Notes: a model not told the origin generated them from the letters alone. A DNA stretch of 64,000 bases from Mycobacterium gallinarum (GCF_010726765.1 NZ_AP022601.1:806001-870000), one strand, 5' to 3'; counted from the first letter of the stretch, positions 9,509-20,483 are shown. Program-made: numbers and translations.

Positions 9509-10018
9509 TTATTCAGAGCCGCCGGGGAAGGCGACCGTGATCGGTGTCGTGCCCAGAGCGCGGGTCCATCGTGCCGCCCTGACCGCGCAATCCGTCAGCG
9601 CGCCCACCGCGAACGCGCGCTCCTTCTCGTCGGTGGCCTGTTCGACGACGGCCCGCCACGCAACCGCGGAGTCTTCTTCCATTCGCACCGCGAGATTGGC
9701 CGCGTCGGTGGGGTTGTCCACCTCCATCGGCAACTCGTACCCTGCCGCGGGCAGCGGGGCGTCCACGGAACGTGCCTGCAGCATCGCCAATGCCTCCTCG
9801 CGCTCTTTGCGGTGCGCGGCCATCGACGACGAGACGAGGTAGTTCAGGTCGGGGGCGGAATGAGCCGACACGATCCCATAGCCGTAGATCGACGCCTGCG
9901 CCGTCGCGATCGCGTCGAACAACGCGGCGTCGGCGGAGTTCTGCGGCCGCGATGGGCTGGTCGGTTCGGCGGCCCGCGACGACGTCGTCGTCGAGGGTGT
10001 CGGTTCCGGGGACGTCAT
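9509..10018 (-). CDS. Ferritin-like DUF4439 protein
   Basis: A 169-residue protein that is mostly helical. After a Ser/Thr/Pro-rich N-terminus (1-35) come [21 protein letters not shown] and [12 protein letters not shown], typical of the DUF4439 ferritin-like family, where Glu/His residues suggest a four-helix bundle. Later helices are [16 protein letters not shown] and [15 protein letters not shown]. The start ATG (10018) overlaps the upstream lipoprotein stop, so the two are translationally coupled. M. tuberculosis has a matching pair beside proS. Metal binding has not been shown for this protein, and no function can be assigned with certainty. Confidence 0.78.
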   Translation of the reverse strand: MTSPEPTPSTTTSSRAAEPTSPSRPQNSADAALFDAIATAQASIYGYGIVSAHSAPDLNYLVSSSMAAHRKEREEALAMLQARSVDAPLPAAGYELPMEVDNPTDAANLAVRMEEDSAVAWRAVVEQATDEKERAFAVGALTDCAVRAARWTRALGTTPITVAFPGGSE

Positions 10019-10524
10019 TGCGCGCGCCCCGGCGGAACCAATGCCACGGTGTAGGCCGCGGTGCATGCCGCGGCGATCGAGCCCAGCAGGCCGGCTCGGT
10101 AACCCGACATCTTGGTCGCCAGTTCGGTCGCGCTGGCCGCGGACTGCCTCAGCGCCGAGATCACGTCCTTCACAGTCGGGGCCGCGGCCGGCGCTGCCGT
10201 CGTGCTGGTCGGGGTGGCGGTGGGCGCATCCGTCCCGCGCATCCTGACCAGTTCGTCGGTCAGCGCCTGGGCGTGCGCCGCTCGCTCGGACGCGACGGCG
10301 TTCAAGGCTTCGACGATGTCGCCGCGCGCGGCGGCCGCCGCCTCGGTTGCCAATTGGCTGTCGGTGCGGGCCCGTTCGAGTTGGGCGGCCAGCTCGTCGA
10401 CCTCGGGGGGCGGTTCCGACGAACCGCATGCGGCCACCGACGCGCCGAGCAATGCCAAGGCCGCCGTGCCGATCAGCACTCGTCGCCTGCTGACGGTCGG
10501 GTTCGGGCTCGGCACGTGCAACAT
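10015..10524 (-). CDS. Exported lipoprotein, alanine-rich, partner of DUF4439 protein
   Basis: A 169-residue protein counted from ATG 10524. It starts [19 protein letters not shown].., a Tat-like SRRRVLIG signal followed by a lipobox (ASVAAC), so it should be exported and lipid-anchored at Cys33. The mature part has a coiled-coil-like stretch ([20 protein letters not shown]) and a Thr/Ala/Pro linker. A hydrophobic C-terminus ([20 protein letters not shown]) may be a second membrane anchor. It overlaps the ferritin-like gene by 4 bp and diverges from rimP. An upstream in-frame start near 10656 would overrun the rimP leader and destroy the signal peptide logic, so I rejected it. Confidence 0.75.
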   Translation of the reverse strand: MLHVPSPNPTVSRRRVLIGTAALALLGASVAACGSSEPPPEVDELAAQLERARTDSQLATEAAAAARGDIVEALNAVASERAAHAQALTDELVRMRGTDAPTATPTSTTAAPAAAPTVKDVISALRQSAASATELATKMSGYRAGLLGSIAAACTAAYTVALVPPGRAQ

Positions 10525-10589
10525 CTTGCCATTGCAGCGACCGCCGACGCCCACCGCGCTTTTTGCCGGTTGCCGCGGCGGCGCTGGCG

Positions 10590-10645
10590 TATCGTTGGAA
10601 GACGGTTTCAGTGTCCACGTGCCAGGACACGCCGAACCTGTGTCC
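10590..10645 (+). promoter_or_regulatory. Putative rimP-nusA-infB leader with two mutually exclusive hairpins
   Basis: A TANNNT box (TATCGT, 10590-10595) precedes three short elements: GTGTCC (10611-10616), GGACAC (10625-10630) and GTGTCC (10640-10645). The middle element can pair perfectly with either flank, with loops of 8 or 9 nt, so two alternative hairpins exist just before the rimP GTG at 10672. This resembles a leader switch ahead of a translation/transcription-factor operon; its function is inferred. Confidence 0.4.
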
Positions 10646-10671
10646 GAACAATTCAAGATGAGGAGCTCGCC

Positions 10672-11211
10672 GTGACGGAGCGGTCTGCGGGATTACCTTC
10701 GCAGCAGCAGGTCATCGAGCTGCTTGGTGGTGAATTCGCGCGCGCAGGCTACGACATCGAAGACGTCACTATTGACGCCGCCGCACGTCCGCCCCGCATC
10801 ACGGTGGTGGCCGATAGCGACGACGGTCTGAATCTGGATTCGGCCGCCGCACTCTCACGATCCGCATCCGAACTGTTGGATCGCCTCGACGGCGATGCGA
10901 CGCCATACGTCCTCGAGGTCACCTCGCCGGGAGTGGACCGCCCGCTGACCACCGAGAAGCACTTCCGCCGCGCGCGCGGGCGCAAGGTCGAGCTGACGCT
11001 GTCCGATGGTGCCGAATTGACTGGCAGATTGGGTGAAACCAGCGATGGCACCGTGCGATTGGTGGTACGTAAAGGGCGTGGTGCCGATCTGTCGGTCCGT
11101 GAGCTACCGATGGAAGACATCGCCAAAGCGGTTGTACAGGTTGAGTTTTCACCTCCGAACAAGCGTGAGTTGGAGCTGACCGGTCAAGCTGGGAAGGGGG
11201 GCCCGCGGTGA
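10672..11211 (+). CDS. rimP: Ribosome maturation factor RimP
   Basis: A 179-residue cytoplasmic factor for 30S subunit assembly. The N-terminal alpha/beta domain contains [15 protein letters not shown] and the family core [20 protein letters not shown] at about 84-103; the C-terminal SH3-like barrel follows. The GTG at 10672 has AGGAG eight bases upstream. Its stop overlaps the nusA GTG (GTGA), the usual rimP-nusA coupling. It is first in the rimP-nusA-ylxR-infB-rbfA group. Confidence 0.94.
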   Translation: MTERSAGLPSQQQVIELLGGEFARAGYDIEDVTIDAAARPPRITVVADSDDGLNLDSAAALSRSASELLDRLDGDATPYVLEVTSPGVDRPLTTEKHFRRARGRKVELTLSDGAELTGRLGETSDGTVRLVVRKGRGADLSVRELPMEDIAKAVVQVEFSPPNKRELELTGQAGKGGPR

Positions 11212-12209
11212 ACATCGACATGGCGGCGTTGCACGCCATTGAGGCTGACAAAGGAATTTCGGTCGACGTCGTCGTCGAGACCATCAAGTCAGCGTTGCTG
11301 ACGGCGTACCGCCACACCGAGGGGCACGAGGCGGACGCGCGCATCGAGATCGACCGCAAGACGGGCGTCGTCCAGGTGATGGCGCGGGAAACCGACGAAG
11401 ACGGCAACGTCATCTCCGAATGGGACGACACACCAGAGGGTTTCGGCCGCATCGCCGCGACCACTGCGCGTCAGGTGATCCTGCAGCGGTTGCGCGATGC
11501 CGAGAACGAGAAGAACTACGGCGAGTTCTCTGCCCGCGAGGGTGACATCGTCGCCGGTGTCATCCAGCGCGATGCCCGAGCCAATGCGCGGGGCCTCGTC
11601 GTCGTCCGCATGGGCAGCGAGACCAAGGGTTCCGAAGGCGTCATCCCGTCGGCCGAGCAGGTGCCGGGGGAGCGTTACGAACACGGCGACCGCCTGCGCT
11701 GCTACGTCGTCGGCGTCAGCCGCGGCGCCCGCGAACCGTTGATCACGCTGTCGCGCACCCACCCCAACCTGGTGCGCAAGCTGTTCTCGCTGGAGGTCCC
11801 CGAGATCGCCGAAGGTTCGGTGGAGATCGTGGCAGTCGCCCGCGAGGCCGGCCACCGGTCGAAGATCGCGGTGACGTCGCGGGTCTCGGGGCTCAACGCC
11901 AAGGGGGCGTGCATCGGCCCGATGGGCCAGCGGGTGCGCAACGTGATGAGCGAGCTGTCCGGCGAGAAGATCGACATCATCGACTTCGACCCCGACCCGG
12001 CGAAGTTCGTGGCCAACGCGCTGTCGCCGGCCAAGGTGGTGTCGGTGAGCGTCATCGACGAGGCCGCCCGCGCCGCCCGCGTCGTCGTGCCGGATTTCCA
12101 GCTGTCGCTCGCGATCGGCAAGGAAGGGCAGAACGCCCGGCTCGCGGCCCGGCTGACGGGCTGGCGCATCGACATCCGCAGCGATGCCGAGGCTGTACCG
12201 GCTGGATGA
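11208..12209 (+). CDS. nusA: Transcription termination/antitermination protein NusA
   Basis: A 333-residue RNA polymerase-associated factor. It has an N-terminal RNAP-binding domain (1-105), an S1 domain (about 110-180, [19 protein letters not shown]) and two KH domains (about 185-330). The KH domains carry [18 protein letters not shown] and [19 protein letters not shown]. It lacks the C-terminal acidic repeats of proteobacterial NusA, as is normal in actinobacteria. The GTG start overlaps the rimP stop. NusA acts on pausing, termination and rRNA antitermination. Confidence 0.95.
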   Translation: MNIDMAALHAIEADKGISVDVVVETIKSALLTAYRHTEGHEADARIEIDRKTGVVQVMARETDEDGNVISEWDDTPEGFGRIAATTARQVILQRLRDAENEKNYGEFSAREGDIVAGVIQRDARANARGLVVVRMGSETKGSEGVIPSAEQVPGERYEHGDRLRCYVVGVSRGAREPLITLSRTHPNLVRKLFSLEVPEIAEGSVEIVAVAREAGHRSKIAVTSRVSGLNAKGACIGPMGQRVRNVMSELSGEKIDIIDFDPDPAKFVANALSPAKVVSVSVIDEAARAARVVVPDFQLSLAIGKEGQNARLAARLTGWRIDIRSDAEAVPAG

Positions 12210-12284
12210 CGCGCAGTTGGTGCCGCGACTGATCGGCACGGACGGCCATTTAGGTGCATCGACCAGGTATGGCTAGACTGAACC

Positions 12285-12665
12285 GTGATCCAGCGCGAGA
12301 CTCCAGCTTCGCCGCACAGACGACCAGAGGGACCGGTTCGTACGTGCGTCGGCTGCCGGAAGCGAGAGCTGGCCGTCGAACTGCTTCGTGTAGTGGCTGC
12401 GGACGGCGGGAATGGCGACTATGCCGTGACCGTTGACACCGCGAGAAAGCTGCCGGGGCGGGGTGCTTGGTTGCACCTCGATCCGCAGTGTCTAGACGCA
12501 GCGATCCGGCGGCGAGCATTCGTCCGAGCGTTACGGATCACCGGTTCACCGGACACCACCGCGGTGCACGAGCATTTGAGCGCAGTTCGAGGCGCTGAAG
12601 TGGCCGCGCACCAAGGCGACAGGACAGGTAGCGAAGAACATGAGCACACCGTGAAGTCTCGATGA
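12285..12665 (+). CDS. ylxR: YlxR-family RNA-binding protein (DUF448)
   Basis: A 126-residue protein of the small YlxR family, found between nusA and infB in most Gram-positives. The signature RTCVGCRKR is at about 19-27 and GRGAWLHLDPQCL at about 58-70. The C-terminal 35 residues are an acidic, charged extension beyond the family core. GTG 12285 lies 5 nt after TAGACT (12274-12279), so an internal leaderless promoter probably adds to read-through from rimP-nusA. YlxR proteins bind RNA or nucleoid components; the exact role here is not established. Confidence 0.85.
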   Translation: MIQRETPASPHRRPEGPVRTCVGCRKRELAVELLRVVAADGGNGDYAVTVDTARKLPGRGAWLHLDPQCLDAAIRRRAFVRALRITGSPDTTAVHEHLSAVRGAEVAAHQGDRTGSEEHEHTVKSR

Positions 12666-12685
12666 CCATGCGTCATAGCTAACCC

Positions 12686-12716
12686 GAGGCGCGGCGCCGA
12701 CCACCGCTGCCGCCTC
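12686..12716 (+). promoter_or_regulatory. GC-rich stem-loop just upstream of infB
   Basis: GAGGCG (12686-12691) and GGC pair with GCC and CGCCTC (to 12716), with a single-base bulge. It lies between the ylxR stop and the infB ribosome-binding site (CAGGAG, from 12721). It could be a weak terminator or a structure limiting infB translation; there is no U tract. Confidence 0.35.
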
Positions 12717-12732
12717 CTAGACAGGAGTTGTA

Positions 12733-15477
12733 GTGGCAGGTAAGGCCCGTGTACACGAGTTGGCAAAAGAGCTCGGTGTCACCAGTAAGGAAGTTCTCGC
12801 CCGACTGAGCGATCAGGGCGAATTCGTCAAATCCGCGTCCTCCACTGTGGAGGCCCCCGTTGCGCGCCGGTTGCGCGAATCCTTCGGCGGCGGCAAACCC
12901 GCCGCGGACAAGGCCCCGGCAAGCGGCAATGGCTCGCCGGCCAGCGCGCCGGCCAAGGCTGCCGCGACGGCCGCAAAGCCCGGCGCTCCCAAGCCGGCGG
13001 CGCCCGCGCCTCCGCCCGCACCCGCAGCACCCCCTGAGCCCGCGGCACCCCCGGCAGCCGCAGCGACGCCGCAACCCGCGGCACCGCCGGCCGCCCCCCC
13101 GGCTCAGCCTGCGCCGACCCCGGGTGCGACGCCTGGTCCCCGGCCCGGCCCGGCGCCCAAGCCCGCCGCGCGGGCACCGCGCGTCGGCAACAATCCTTTC
13201 TCGTCCCAGACGCCGGTCGAGCGGCCGGCTCCGCGTCCGCAGGCACCCCGTCCAGGTGCCCCGCGACCGGGAGCCCCTCGCCCGGGCATGTCGCCTGGCA
13301 ATATGCCTCCACGTCCGGCCGGACCCCGGCCGGGTGTCGGCGCCGGCGGCGGTCGCCCCGGCGGCCCGCGTCCCGGTCCAGGTGGCCGTGGTCCCGGCGG
13401 CGGCAGCGGAGGTGGTCGTCCAGGCGGTCCCGGCGGCGGTGGCGGCGGCGGTAACTACCGCGGCGGCGGCGCCGGCGGTGGTGGCGGCGCAGGCGGAGCG
13501 GCTGCTGGAGGCTTCCGAGGTCGTCCCGGTGGTGGCGGTCGTCCCGGCCAGCGCGGTGGCGCGGCGGGTGCGTTCGGCCGTCCCGGCGGTGCGCCCAAGC
13601 GTGGACGTAAGTCAAAGCGGGCGAAACGCGCCGAATACGAGAACATGCAGGCACCCGTCGTCGGTGGCGTGCGGTTGCCGCACGGCAATGGTGAGGTCAT
13701 CCGGCTCGCCCGCGGCGCATCGCTGGTGGACTTCGCCGAGAAGATCGATGCCAACCCGGCAGCCCTGGTGCAGGCACTGTTCAATCTCGGCGAGATGGTG
13801 ACCGCGACGCAGTCCGTGGGCGACGAGACGCTCGAACTGCTCGGCGGCGAGATGAACTACGTCGTGCAGGTGGTGTCCCCGGAGGACGAGGACCGCGAAC
13901 TGCTGGAGTCGTTCGATCTCACCTACGGCGAAGACGAGGGCGGCGAGGACGATCTCGAGGTCCGCCCGCCGGTCGTCACCGTCATGGGTCACGTCGACCA
14001 CGGCAAGACCCGACTGCTCGACACCATCCGTAACGCCAGCGTGCGTGAGGGCGAGGCCGGCGGCATCACCCAGCACATCGGCGCCTACCAGGTTGCCGTC
14101 GAACACGACGGCAGCGAACGGCCGATCACCTTCATCGACACCCCGGGCCACGAGGCGTTCACCGCCATGCGTGCGCGCGGTGCGAAGGCCACCGACATCG
14201 CGATCCTGGTGGTCGCGGCCGATGACGGCGTCATGCCGCAGACGGTGGAGGCCATCAACCACGCACAGGCGGCCGACGTGCCGATCGTGGTGGCGGTCAA
14301 CAAGATCGACAAAGAGGGCGCCGACCCGTCGAAGATCCGGGCCCAGCTCACCGAGTACAACCTGGTGGCTGAGGACTTCGGTGGCGACACGATGTTCGTC
14401 GACATCTCGGCGAAGCAGGGCACCAACATCCAGGCGCTGCTCGAGGCGGTGCTGCTGACCGCAGATGCCGCACTCGACCTGCGGGCGAACCCGGATATGG
14501 AAGCCCAGGGTGTGGCCATCGAGGCGCACCTGGACCGCGGTCGCGGACCGGTTGCCACGGTGCTCATCCAGCGCGGCACGCTGCGCGTCGGTGACTCGAT
14601 CGTGGCCGGCGACGCGTACGGTCGCGTCCGGCGCATGGTCGACGAACACGGCGAGGATGTCGAAGAGGCGCTGCCGTCACGCCCGGTGCAGGTTGTCGGG
14701 TTCACGTCGGTGCCCGGTGCCGGTGACAACCTGCTCGTCGTCGACGAGGACCGCATCGCCCGGCAGATCGCCGACCGGCGCAGCGCGCGCAAGCGCAACG
14801 CACTGGCCGCGCGCACGCGTAAGCGGATCAGCCTGGACGATCTCGATGCAGCGTTGAAGGAGACGTCGCAGCTGAACTTGATCCTCAAGGGTGACAACTC
14901 CGGCACCGTCGAGGCGCTGGAAGAGGCCCTGCTGGGTATCGAGATCGACGACGAGGTCGAGTTGCGTGTCATCGACCGCGGCGTCGGTGGTGTCACCGAG
15001 ACCAACGTCAACCTGGCGTCGGCTTCGGATGCGATCATCATCGGCTTCAATGTCCGTGCCGAGGGCAAGGCCACCGAGCTGGCCAACCGCGAGGGCGTCG
15101 ACATCCGGTACTACTCGGTGATCTACCAGGCCATCGACGAGATCCAGAGCGCGCTCAAGGGCATGCTCAAACCGGTCTACGAGGAGAAGGAACTCGGGCG
15201 CGCCGAGATCCGCGCGATCTTCCGTTCGTCGAAGGTCGGCAACATCGCCGGTTGCCTCGTCACCTCCGGTCTCATCCGCCGCAACGCCAAGGCGCGACTG
15301 CTTCGCGACAACGTCGTGGTGGCCGAGACCGTCACGATCTCCTCGTTGCGACGGGAGAAGGACGACGTCACCGAGGTGCGCGACGGATACGAGTGTGGTC
15401 TCACGCTGACGTACTCCGACATCAAGGAAGGCGACGTCATCGAGGCGTACGAGCTCGTCGAGAAGGAACGCACGTGA
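12733..15477 (+). CDS. infB: Translation initiation factor IF-2
   Basis: A 914-residue GTPase that places initiator tRNA on the 30S subunit. The N-terminal IF2_N motif ([20 protein letters not shown]) is at 4-23. Residues about 55-295 form a very long Pro/Ala- then Gly/Arg-rich disordered linker. The G domain starts near 412, with GHVDHGKT (about 418-425), DTPGHEAF and NKID. Domains II, III and IV follow to ..[12 protein letters not shown] 12733 has CAGGAG 7 nt upstream. The mycobacterial linker is known to be long; this one is strongly GGGRPGG-like at its end. Confidence 0.97.
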   Translation: MAGKARVHELAKELGVTSKEVLARLSDQGEFVKSASSTVEAPVARRLRESFGGGKPAADKAPASGNGSPASAPAKAAATAAKPGAPKPAAPAPPPAPAAPPEPAAPPAAAATPQPAAPPAAPPAQPAPTPGATPGPRPGPAPKPAARAPRVGNNPFSSQTPVERPAPRPQAPRPGAPRPGAPRPGMSPGNMPPRPAGPRPGVGAGGGRPGGPRPGPGGRGPGGGSGGGRPGGPGGGGGGGNYRGGGAGGGGGAGGAAAGGFRGRPGGGGRPGQRGGAAGAFGRPGGAPKRGRKSKRAKRAEYENMQAPVVGGVRLPHGNGEVIRLARGASLVDFAEKIDANPAALVQALFNLGEMVTATQSVGDETLELLGGEMNYVVQVVSPEDEDRELLESFDLTYGEDEGGEDDLEVRPPVVTVMGHVDHGKTRLLDTIRNASVREGEAGGITQHIGAYQVAVEHDGSERPITFIDTPGHEAFTAMRARGAKATDIAILVVAADDGVMPQTVEAINHAQAADVPIVVAVNKIDKEGADPSKIRAQLTEYNLVAEDFGGDTMFVDISAKQGTNIQALLEAVLLTADAALDLRANPDMEAQGVAIEAHLDRGRGPVATVLIQRGTLRVGDSIVAGDAYGRVRRMVDEHGEDVEEALPSRPVQVVGFTSVPGAGDNLLVVDEDRIARQIADRRSARKRNALAARTRKRISLDDLDAALKETSQLNLILKGDNSGTVEALEEALLGIEIDDEVELRVIDRGVGGVTETNVNLASASDAIIIGFNVRAEGKATELANREGVDIRYYSVIYQAIDEIQSALKGMLKPVYEEKELGRAEIRAIFRSSKVGNIAGCLVTSGLIRRNAKARLLRDNVVVAETVTISSLRREKDDVTEVRDGYECGLTLTYSDIKEGDVIEAYELVEKERT

Positions 15478-15511
15478 TGAGCCGCTCAGGCGAAGAACAG
15501 AGGGCCTGAGC

Positions 15512-16991
<1,480 letters not shown>

Positions 16992-17024
16992 CCATGTCTG
17001 CGCGCGCGTCCATCAGCCGGCGCA

Positions 17025-18389
17025 TTGACTGAACCGGCCGACGGCGCGGCGGTCCCGACTGGGCCCACGCGTCAGCCGGGGACGACCGGCCGCCGCATCG
17101 CCGCCCTGGCGCTACCGGCTCTCGGGGTGCTGGCCGCAGAGCCGATTTATCTGCTGTTCGACATCGCCATCGTCGGCCGCCTTGGCGCCCTGCCGCTGGC
17201 CGGCCTGGCCATCGGCGGACTGATCCTGGCGACTCTCAGCTCCCAGATGACGTTCCTGTCCTACGGCACCACCGCGCGCTCGGCGCGGTTCTTCGGTGCG
17301 GGCGACCGTCGGGCCGCGGTCGGCGAAGGCCTGCAGGCTACCTGGCTGGCACTGGGTCTGGGCATGGTGATCGTCATCGTGGTGCAGGCCGGCGCCGTAC
17401 CGCTGGTGTCCGCATTGGCTGGGGCTTCGGAGGGCGGCGAGATCGCGGACGAGGCCCTGCCGTGGGTACGCATCGCGATTTTCGGCGTTCCGGCGATCCT
17501 CATCTCGGCGGCGGGCAACGGGTGGATGCGCGGCGTGCAGGACACCGTGCGCCCGCTGCGCTACGTCGTGACGGGGTTCGTGTTGTCGGCCCTGCTGTGC
17601 CCACTGCTGGTGTACGGCTGGCTGGGGATGCCCAGGCTCGAACTGGAGGGCTCGGCGTTGGCCAACGTCGTCGGGCAGTGGCTCGCTGCGCTCCTCTTCC
17701 TGCGCGCTCTATACGTGGAGCGGGTGTCCCTGCGGATCGACCCGGCGATCCTGCGGGCACAGGTCGTGCTGGGGCGTGATCTGCTGTTGCGCACCTTGGC
17801 CTTTCAGGCGTGCTTCGTCTCTGCGGGCGCTGTCGCCGCCAGGTTCGGCGCCGCGGCGGTCGCGGCGCACCAGGTGGTGCTTCAGCTGTGGAATTTTCTT
17901 GCCCTGGTGCTGGACTCGCTGGCGATCGCCGCACAGTCGCTGGTGGGTGCCGCGCTGGGCGCGGGTCAGCTGGCGCACGCACGATCGGTGGCGTGGCGGG
18001 TCACGATCTTCTCCACCCTCGCCTCCGCGCTGCTGGCAGGTGTGTTTGCCGTCGGCGCCTCGGTCATCCCGAGCATCTTCACCGACGACCGTTCGGTGCT
18101 CGACGCTATTCGCGTCCCGTGGTGGTTCATGGTCGCTCAATTGCCGGTCGCCGGAATCGTTTTCGCGCTCGACGGGGTGCTGCTGGGTGCCGGTGACGCC
18201 AAGTTCATGCGCAACGCCACACTGATCAGCGCACTGGTCGGGTTCCTGCCGCTGATCTGGCTGTCGCTGGGTTACGGATGGGGCCTGCTCGGTATCTGGG
18301 CCGGGCTGTCGACGTTCATGGTGCTGCGGCTCGTGTTCGTCGGCTGGCGGGCGTTCTCCGGACGCTGGCTGGTGGCGGGCACTGGTTAG
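17025..18389 (+). CDS. dinF: MATE-family efflux protein (DinF-like)
   Basis: A 454-residue, 12-TM multidrug/toxin extrusion protein. The N-terminal half starts ALPALGVLAAEPIYLLFDIA, and GWMRGVQDTVRPL matches the family's inter-TM signature. The second half repeats the fold (FVSAGAVAARFG, LGAGDAKFMRNAT). No ATG or GTG is available in frame near the start, so TTG 17025 is used. It follows nrnA by 33 bp and is probably the last gene of the rimP-rbfA-nrnA transcript. The substrate is unknown. Confidence 0.88.
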   Translation: MTEPADGAAVPTGPTRQPGTTGRRIAALALPALGVLAAEPIYLLFDIAIVGRLGALPLAGLAIGGLILATLSSQMTFLSYGTTARSARFFGAGDRRAAVGEGLQATWLALGLGMVIVIVVQAGAVPLVSALAGASEGGEIADEALPWVRIAIFGVPAILISAAGNGWMRGVQDTVRPLRYVVTGFVLSALLCPLLVYGWLGMPRLELEGSALANVVGQWLAALLFLRALYVERVSLRIDPAILRAQVVLGRDLLLRTLAFQACFVSAGAVAARFGAAAVAAHQVVLQLWNFLALVLDSLAIAAQSLVGAALGAGQLAHARSVAWRVTIFSTLASALLAGVFAVGASVIPSIFTDDRSVLDAIRVPWWFMVAQLPVAGIVFALDGVLLGAGDAKFMRNATLISALVGFLPLIWLSLGYGWGLLGIWAGLSTFMVLRLVFVGWRAFSGRWLVAGTG

Positions 18390-18399
18390 GCTGACGGCC

Positions 18400-18852
18400 A
18401 TGAAACGGTTCGCGATCGCGCTTGCCGCCGGCGCAGCGGCAAGTTTGGTCGCGGCGCCGTCGGCGGCGGCGGAGCCGACGGTCGGCACCGCGGTCTACGT
18501 GCAGATCCGCCAGTCGTTCGCACCGGTGGACGGCGACGACCAATGCGTCGGCACGTCAGCGCTCGGGCCCGTTCGCCGAGGATCTTCGGTGGTCCTCTCC
18601 GAGGGCGGCGTTGCGACCGATGGCCCCAAAGTGGCCGTCGGTCAATTCTTCCGCTCTCGCCTCAGGGACGGCGTCTGCGAGGCGCTGTACATCACGAGCG
18701 CGCCGACGAGGCCGGCCTTCAACGTCCAGTTCGCCGGCCCCGGCGGTGAGTTGAGTCCGGTGTTCGGCCCAACCGCGTCCGAGCCCGTCACGTATCAGCC
18801 GGGAATCGAGCAGGTGGTCAAGGTCGACATCGACCTGCCGCCCACCCCCTAA
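18400..18852 (+). CDS. Small secreted protein of unknown function
   Basis: A 150-residue protein with a clear Sec signal peptide: MKRF, a hydrophobic Ala/Gly core and a predicted AxA cleavage after about residue 24. The mature part has two cysteines (GDDQCVGTS and RDGVCEALY), which probably form a disulfide. It ends in DIDLPPTP. I do not recognise the family. ATG 18400 lies 7 nt after TAGGCT (18387-18392), which overlaps the dinF stop, so it has its own leaderless promoter. It converges on a methyltransferase gene with a few bases of overlap. Confidence 0.7.
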   Translation: MKRFAIALAAGAAASLVAAPSAAAEPTVGTAVYVQIRQSFAPVDGDDQCVGTSALGPVRRGSSVVLSEGGVATDGPKVAVGQFFRSRLRDGVCEALYITSAPTRPAFNVQFAGPGGELSPVFGPTASEPVTYQPGIEQVVKVDIDLPPTP

Positions 18853-19415
18853 CTAGCGACGTGTGCGATCGCCGACCAGCCGTACGGATTGGTTCGCACC
18901 TCGATGCGTTCGAAACCCGCTGCCTCCAAACGTGATTGCAGTGTCACGGGGTCGACGGGGTTGTACGTGTCGCCTTCGTGATGCGCCTCGAGCTCGGCGC
19001 TGGCCAGGCTGTCGCTGGCGACCAGCGCGGCACCGGGCCGAAGGACACGGGCGACTTCGGCGAACAGCCGGTCCTGCAACTCGATGGTAGGAACGTGATG
19101 CAGCATCGTGAAACACGCTGCACCGGTGAACCGGTCGTCCTCGTACGTCAGTGCCGTCGCATCGCCGCGCACGATCCTCACGCCGGGCTTGTCGGCGAAT
19201 CGGTCGGTCAGCATCGCTGCAAGCTGCTCGTCGATCTCCACCGACGTCAGCTTCGGCACCGACTCGCTGAGCACGTCGGTGGTCGCGCCATAGCCGGGAC
19301 CGACCTCCAAAACGTCGTCACCCAAATCGGTTTCGCCCAACGCCCACGGCAGGATGACCTCGCGAATCATCTGACGCCACTCGTCGCTGCCGCAGCGCTC
19401 GTGGGCCTCGTTCAC
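18849..19415 (-). CDS. Class I SAM-dependent methyltransferase
   Basis: A 188-residue Rossmann-fold methyltransferase starting at GTG 19415. Motif I is VLEVGPGYGATTDVL, followed by SVEIDEQLA (ribose-binding acidic residue), GDATALTYEDDRFT and LRPGAALVASDS. The start overlaps the enoyl-CoA hydratase stop as GTGA, so it is the second gene of a coupled pair. The substrate is not predictable. A longer N-terminal extension in frame would lie inside the hydratase gene and was rejected. Confidence 0.82.
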   Translation of the reverse strand: MNEAHERCGSDEWRQMIREVILPWALGETDLGDDVLEVGPGYGATTDVLSESVPKLTSVEIDEQLAAMLTDRFADKPGVRIVRGDATALTYEDDRFTGAACFTMLHHVPTIELQDRLFAEVARVLRPGAALVASDSLASAELEAHHEGDTYNPVDPVTLQSRLEAAGFERIEVRTNPYGWSAIAHVAS

Positions 19416-20179
19416 CGAACCTGTGCCCTTCCGCGTTCGAACACCGCGGCGCGGTTGGCGGCGATGTCGTCTCCGCTGGCCGAGCGCATCCACGCGACCG
19501 CCGAGTCAGCCTCCAGGGCCAGACCCTCGGCGGTGCCGGCCTCGTCGATGCGATGATAGGACGCCAGCAGCGCCCGCACCGCCTTCTGGTTGTTGCCGAC
19601 GATCGCCGCCGCCACCCTGCGCGCAGTGGGCATCAGCTCGTCGTGCGGCACGACCTCGGTGACCAGACCGGCCCGCAGTGCCTCGGTGGCCGAGAGGTAG
19701 TCACCGGTCATGCTCATCCGGCGCGCCATTCCGACACCGACCTTCTGCGGTAGCCGCACGGACAAACCCCAGGTCGGCAGCAGCCCGACCCGGGCGTGGG
19801 TGTCGGCGAACCGGGCGTTCTCGGAGGCGATGAGGATGTCGCAGTAGAGCGCGAGCTCCAGGCCACCCGTCACCGCCGCGCCGTTGATCGCGCCGATCAC
19901 CGGCTTGGTCATCGCGGGCCACTTCGGCGAGATGTCGGGCAGCTCGGTGGTGTCGCCGAGTTCCTTGAGGTCCAGTCCCGCGCAGAACACCGGGTCGGTG
20001 CCGGTGAAGATGACGACGTCGACGTCATCGGCGCTCTCCGCATCCCGCAGCGCCTGGAAGAACTGGGTGCGAAGCGCCGAGGACAGGGCGTTGCGGGCCC
20101 GCGGGCGGTTCAGCGTCAGCGTCCGCACCCGATCCTGGGTGTCGATCAGCAGGATGTCGGTGTTGTTGGGGTCTGTCAT
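19412..20179 (-). CDS. echA16: Enoyl-CoA hydratase/isomerase family protein
   Basis: A 255-residue crotonase-fold protein. The CoA-binding loop is FCAGLDLKELGD, the oxyanion segment GAINGAAVTGGLELALYCD, and ARVGLLPTWGLSVRLPQKVG completes the active site. In the second catalytic position the usual Glu seems replaced (LLPTWG), so it may be an isomerase or other crotonase rather than a true hydratase. Position and sequence resemble EchA16 of M. tuberculosis; the symbol is tentative. The ATG lies 6 nt after a minus-strand TAGGTT box that overlaps the -10 of the divergent DUF2277 gene. Confidence 0.83.
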   Translation of the reverse strand: MTDPNNTDILLIDTQDRVRTLTLNRPRARNALSSALRTQFFQALRDAESADDVDVVIFTGTDPVFCAGLDLKELGDTTELPDISPKWPAMTKPVIGAINGAAVTGGLELALYCDILIASENARFADTHARVGLLPTWGLSVRLPQKVGVGMARRMSMTGDYLSATEALRAGLVTEVVPHDELMPTARRVAAAIVGNNQKAVRALLASYHRIDEAGTAEGLALEADSAVAWMRSASGDDIAANRAAVFERGRAQVR

Positions 20180-20185
20180 GGCTCG

Positions 20186-20195
20186 AACCTATCGT
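20186..20195. promoter_or_regulatory. Shared bidirectional -10 element of the enoyl-CoA hydratase and DUF2277 genes
   Basis: In AACCTATCGT the plus strand reads TATCGT (20190-20195), 6 nt before ATG 20202. The minus strand reads TAGGTT (20191-20186), 6 nt before the ATG at 20179. The two TANNNT boxes share the central TA, so both leaderless messages would open from one 10-bp site. Confidence 0.6.
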
Positions 20196-20201
20196 GGAGC
20201 C

Positions 20202-20483
20202 ATGTGCCGAAACATCACCGAGCTACGCGGACTCGAACCGGCAGCCACCGCGGAGGAAATCGAAGCGGCCTCACGTCAGTACGTCCGTAAGGTCAGCGGA
20301 ATCACGCGGCCGTCCGGAGCGAACGCCGAAGCGTTCGAGGAGGCCGTCGCCGAGGTCACCGCGATCACCACCCGGCTGTTGGCCGGGCTGGCGCCACGAC
20401 GCCAACCACCCAAGACGGTTCCACCGCTGAGGCGCCCCGAGGTGCAGGCGCGCATCGAGGCCAGAGCCGCCGGCACCGGGTGA
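20202..20483 (+). CDS. DUF2277 protein
   Basis: A 93-residue cytoplasmic protein that begins MCRNITELRGLEPAATAEEI, the hallmark of DUF2277. The family core continues as ASRQYVRKVSG and FEEAVAEVTAITTRLL. Its function is unknown. ATG 20202 is only 22 bp from the divergent hydratase start. The end overlaps the DUF1802 gene by 4 bp (GTGA), so the two are translationally coupled. Confidence 0.85.
   Translation: MCRNITELRGLEPAATAEEIEAASRQYVRKVSGITRPSGANAEAFEEAVAEVTAITTRLLAGLAPRRQPPKTVPPLRRPEVQARIEARAAGTG

Noticed and set aside
9509..10651. Single 380-codon minus-strand protein spanning the ferritin-like gene and its upstream region
   Set aside because: The upstream part is Arg/Gly-rich shadow of the lipoprotein gene; DUF4439 starts cleanly at ATG 10018 with a 4-bp overlap.
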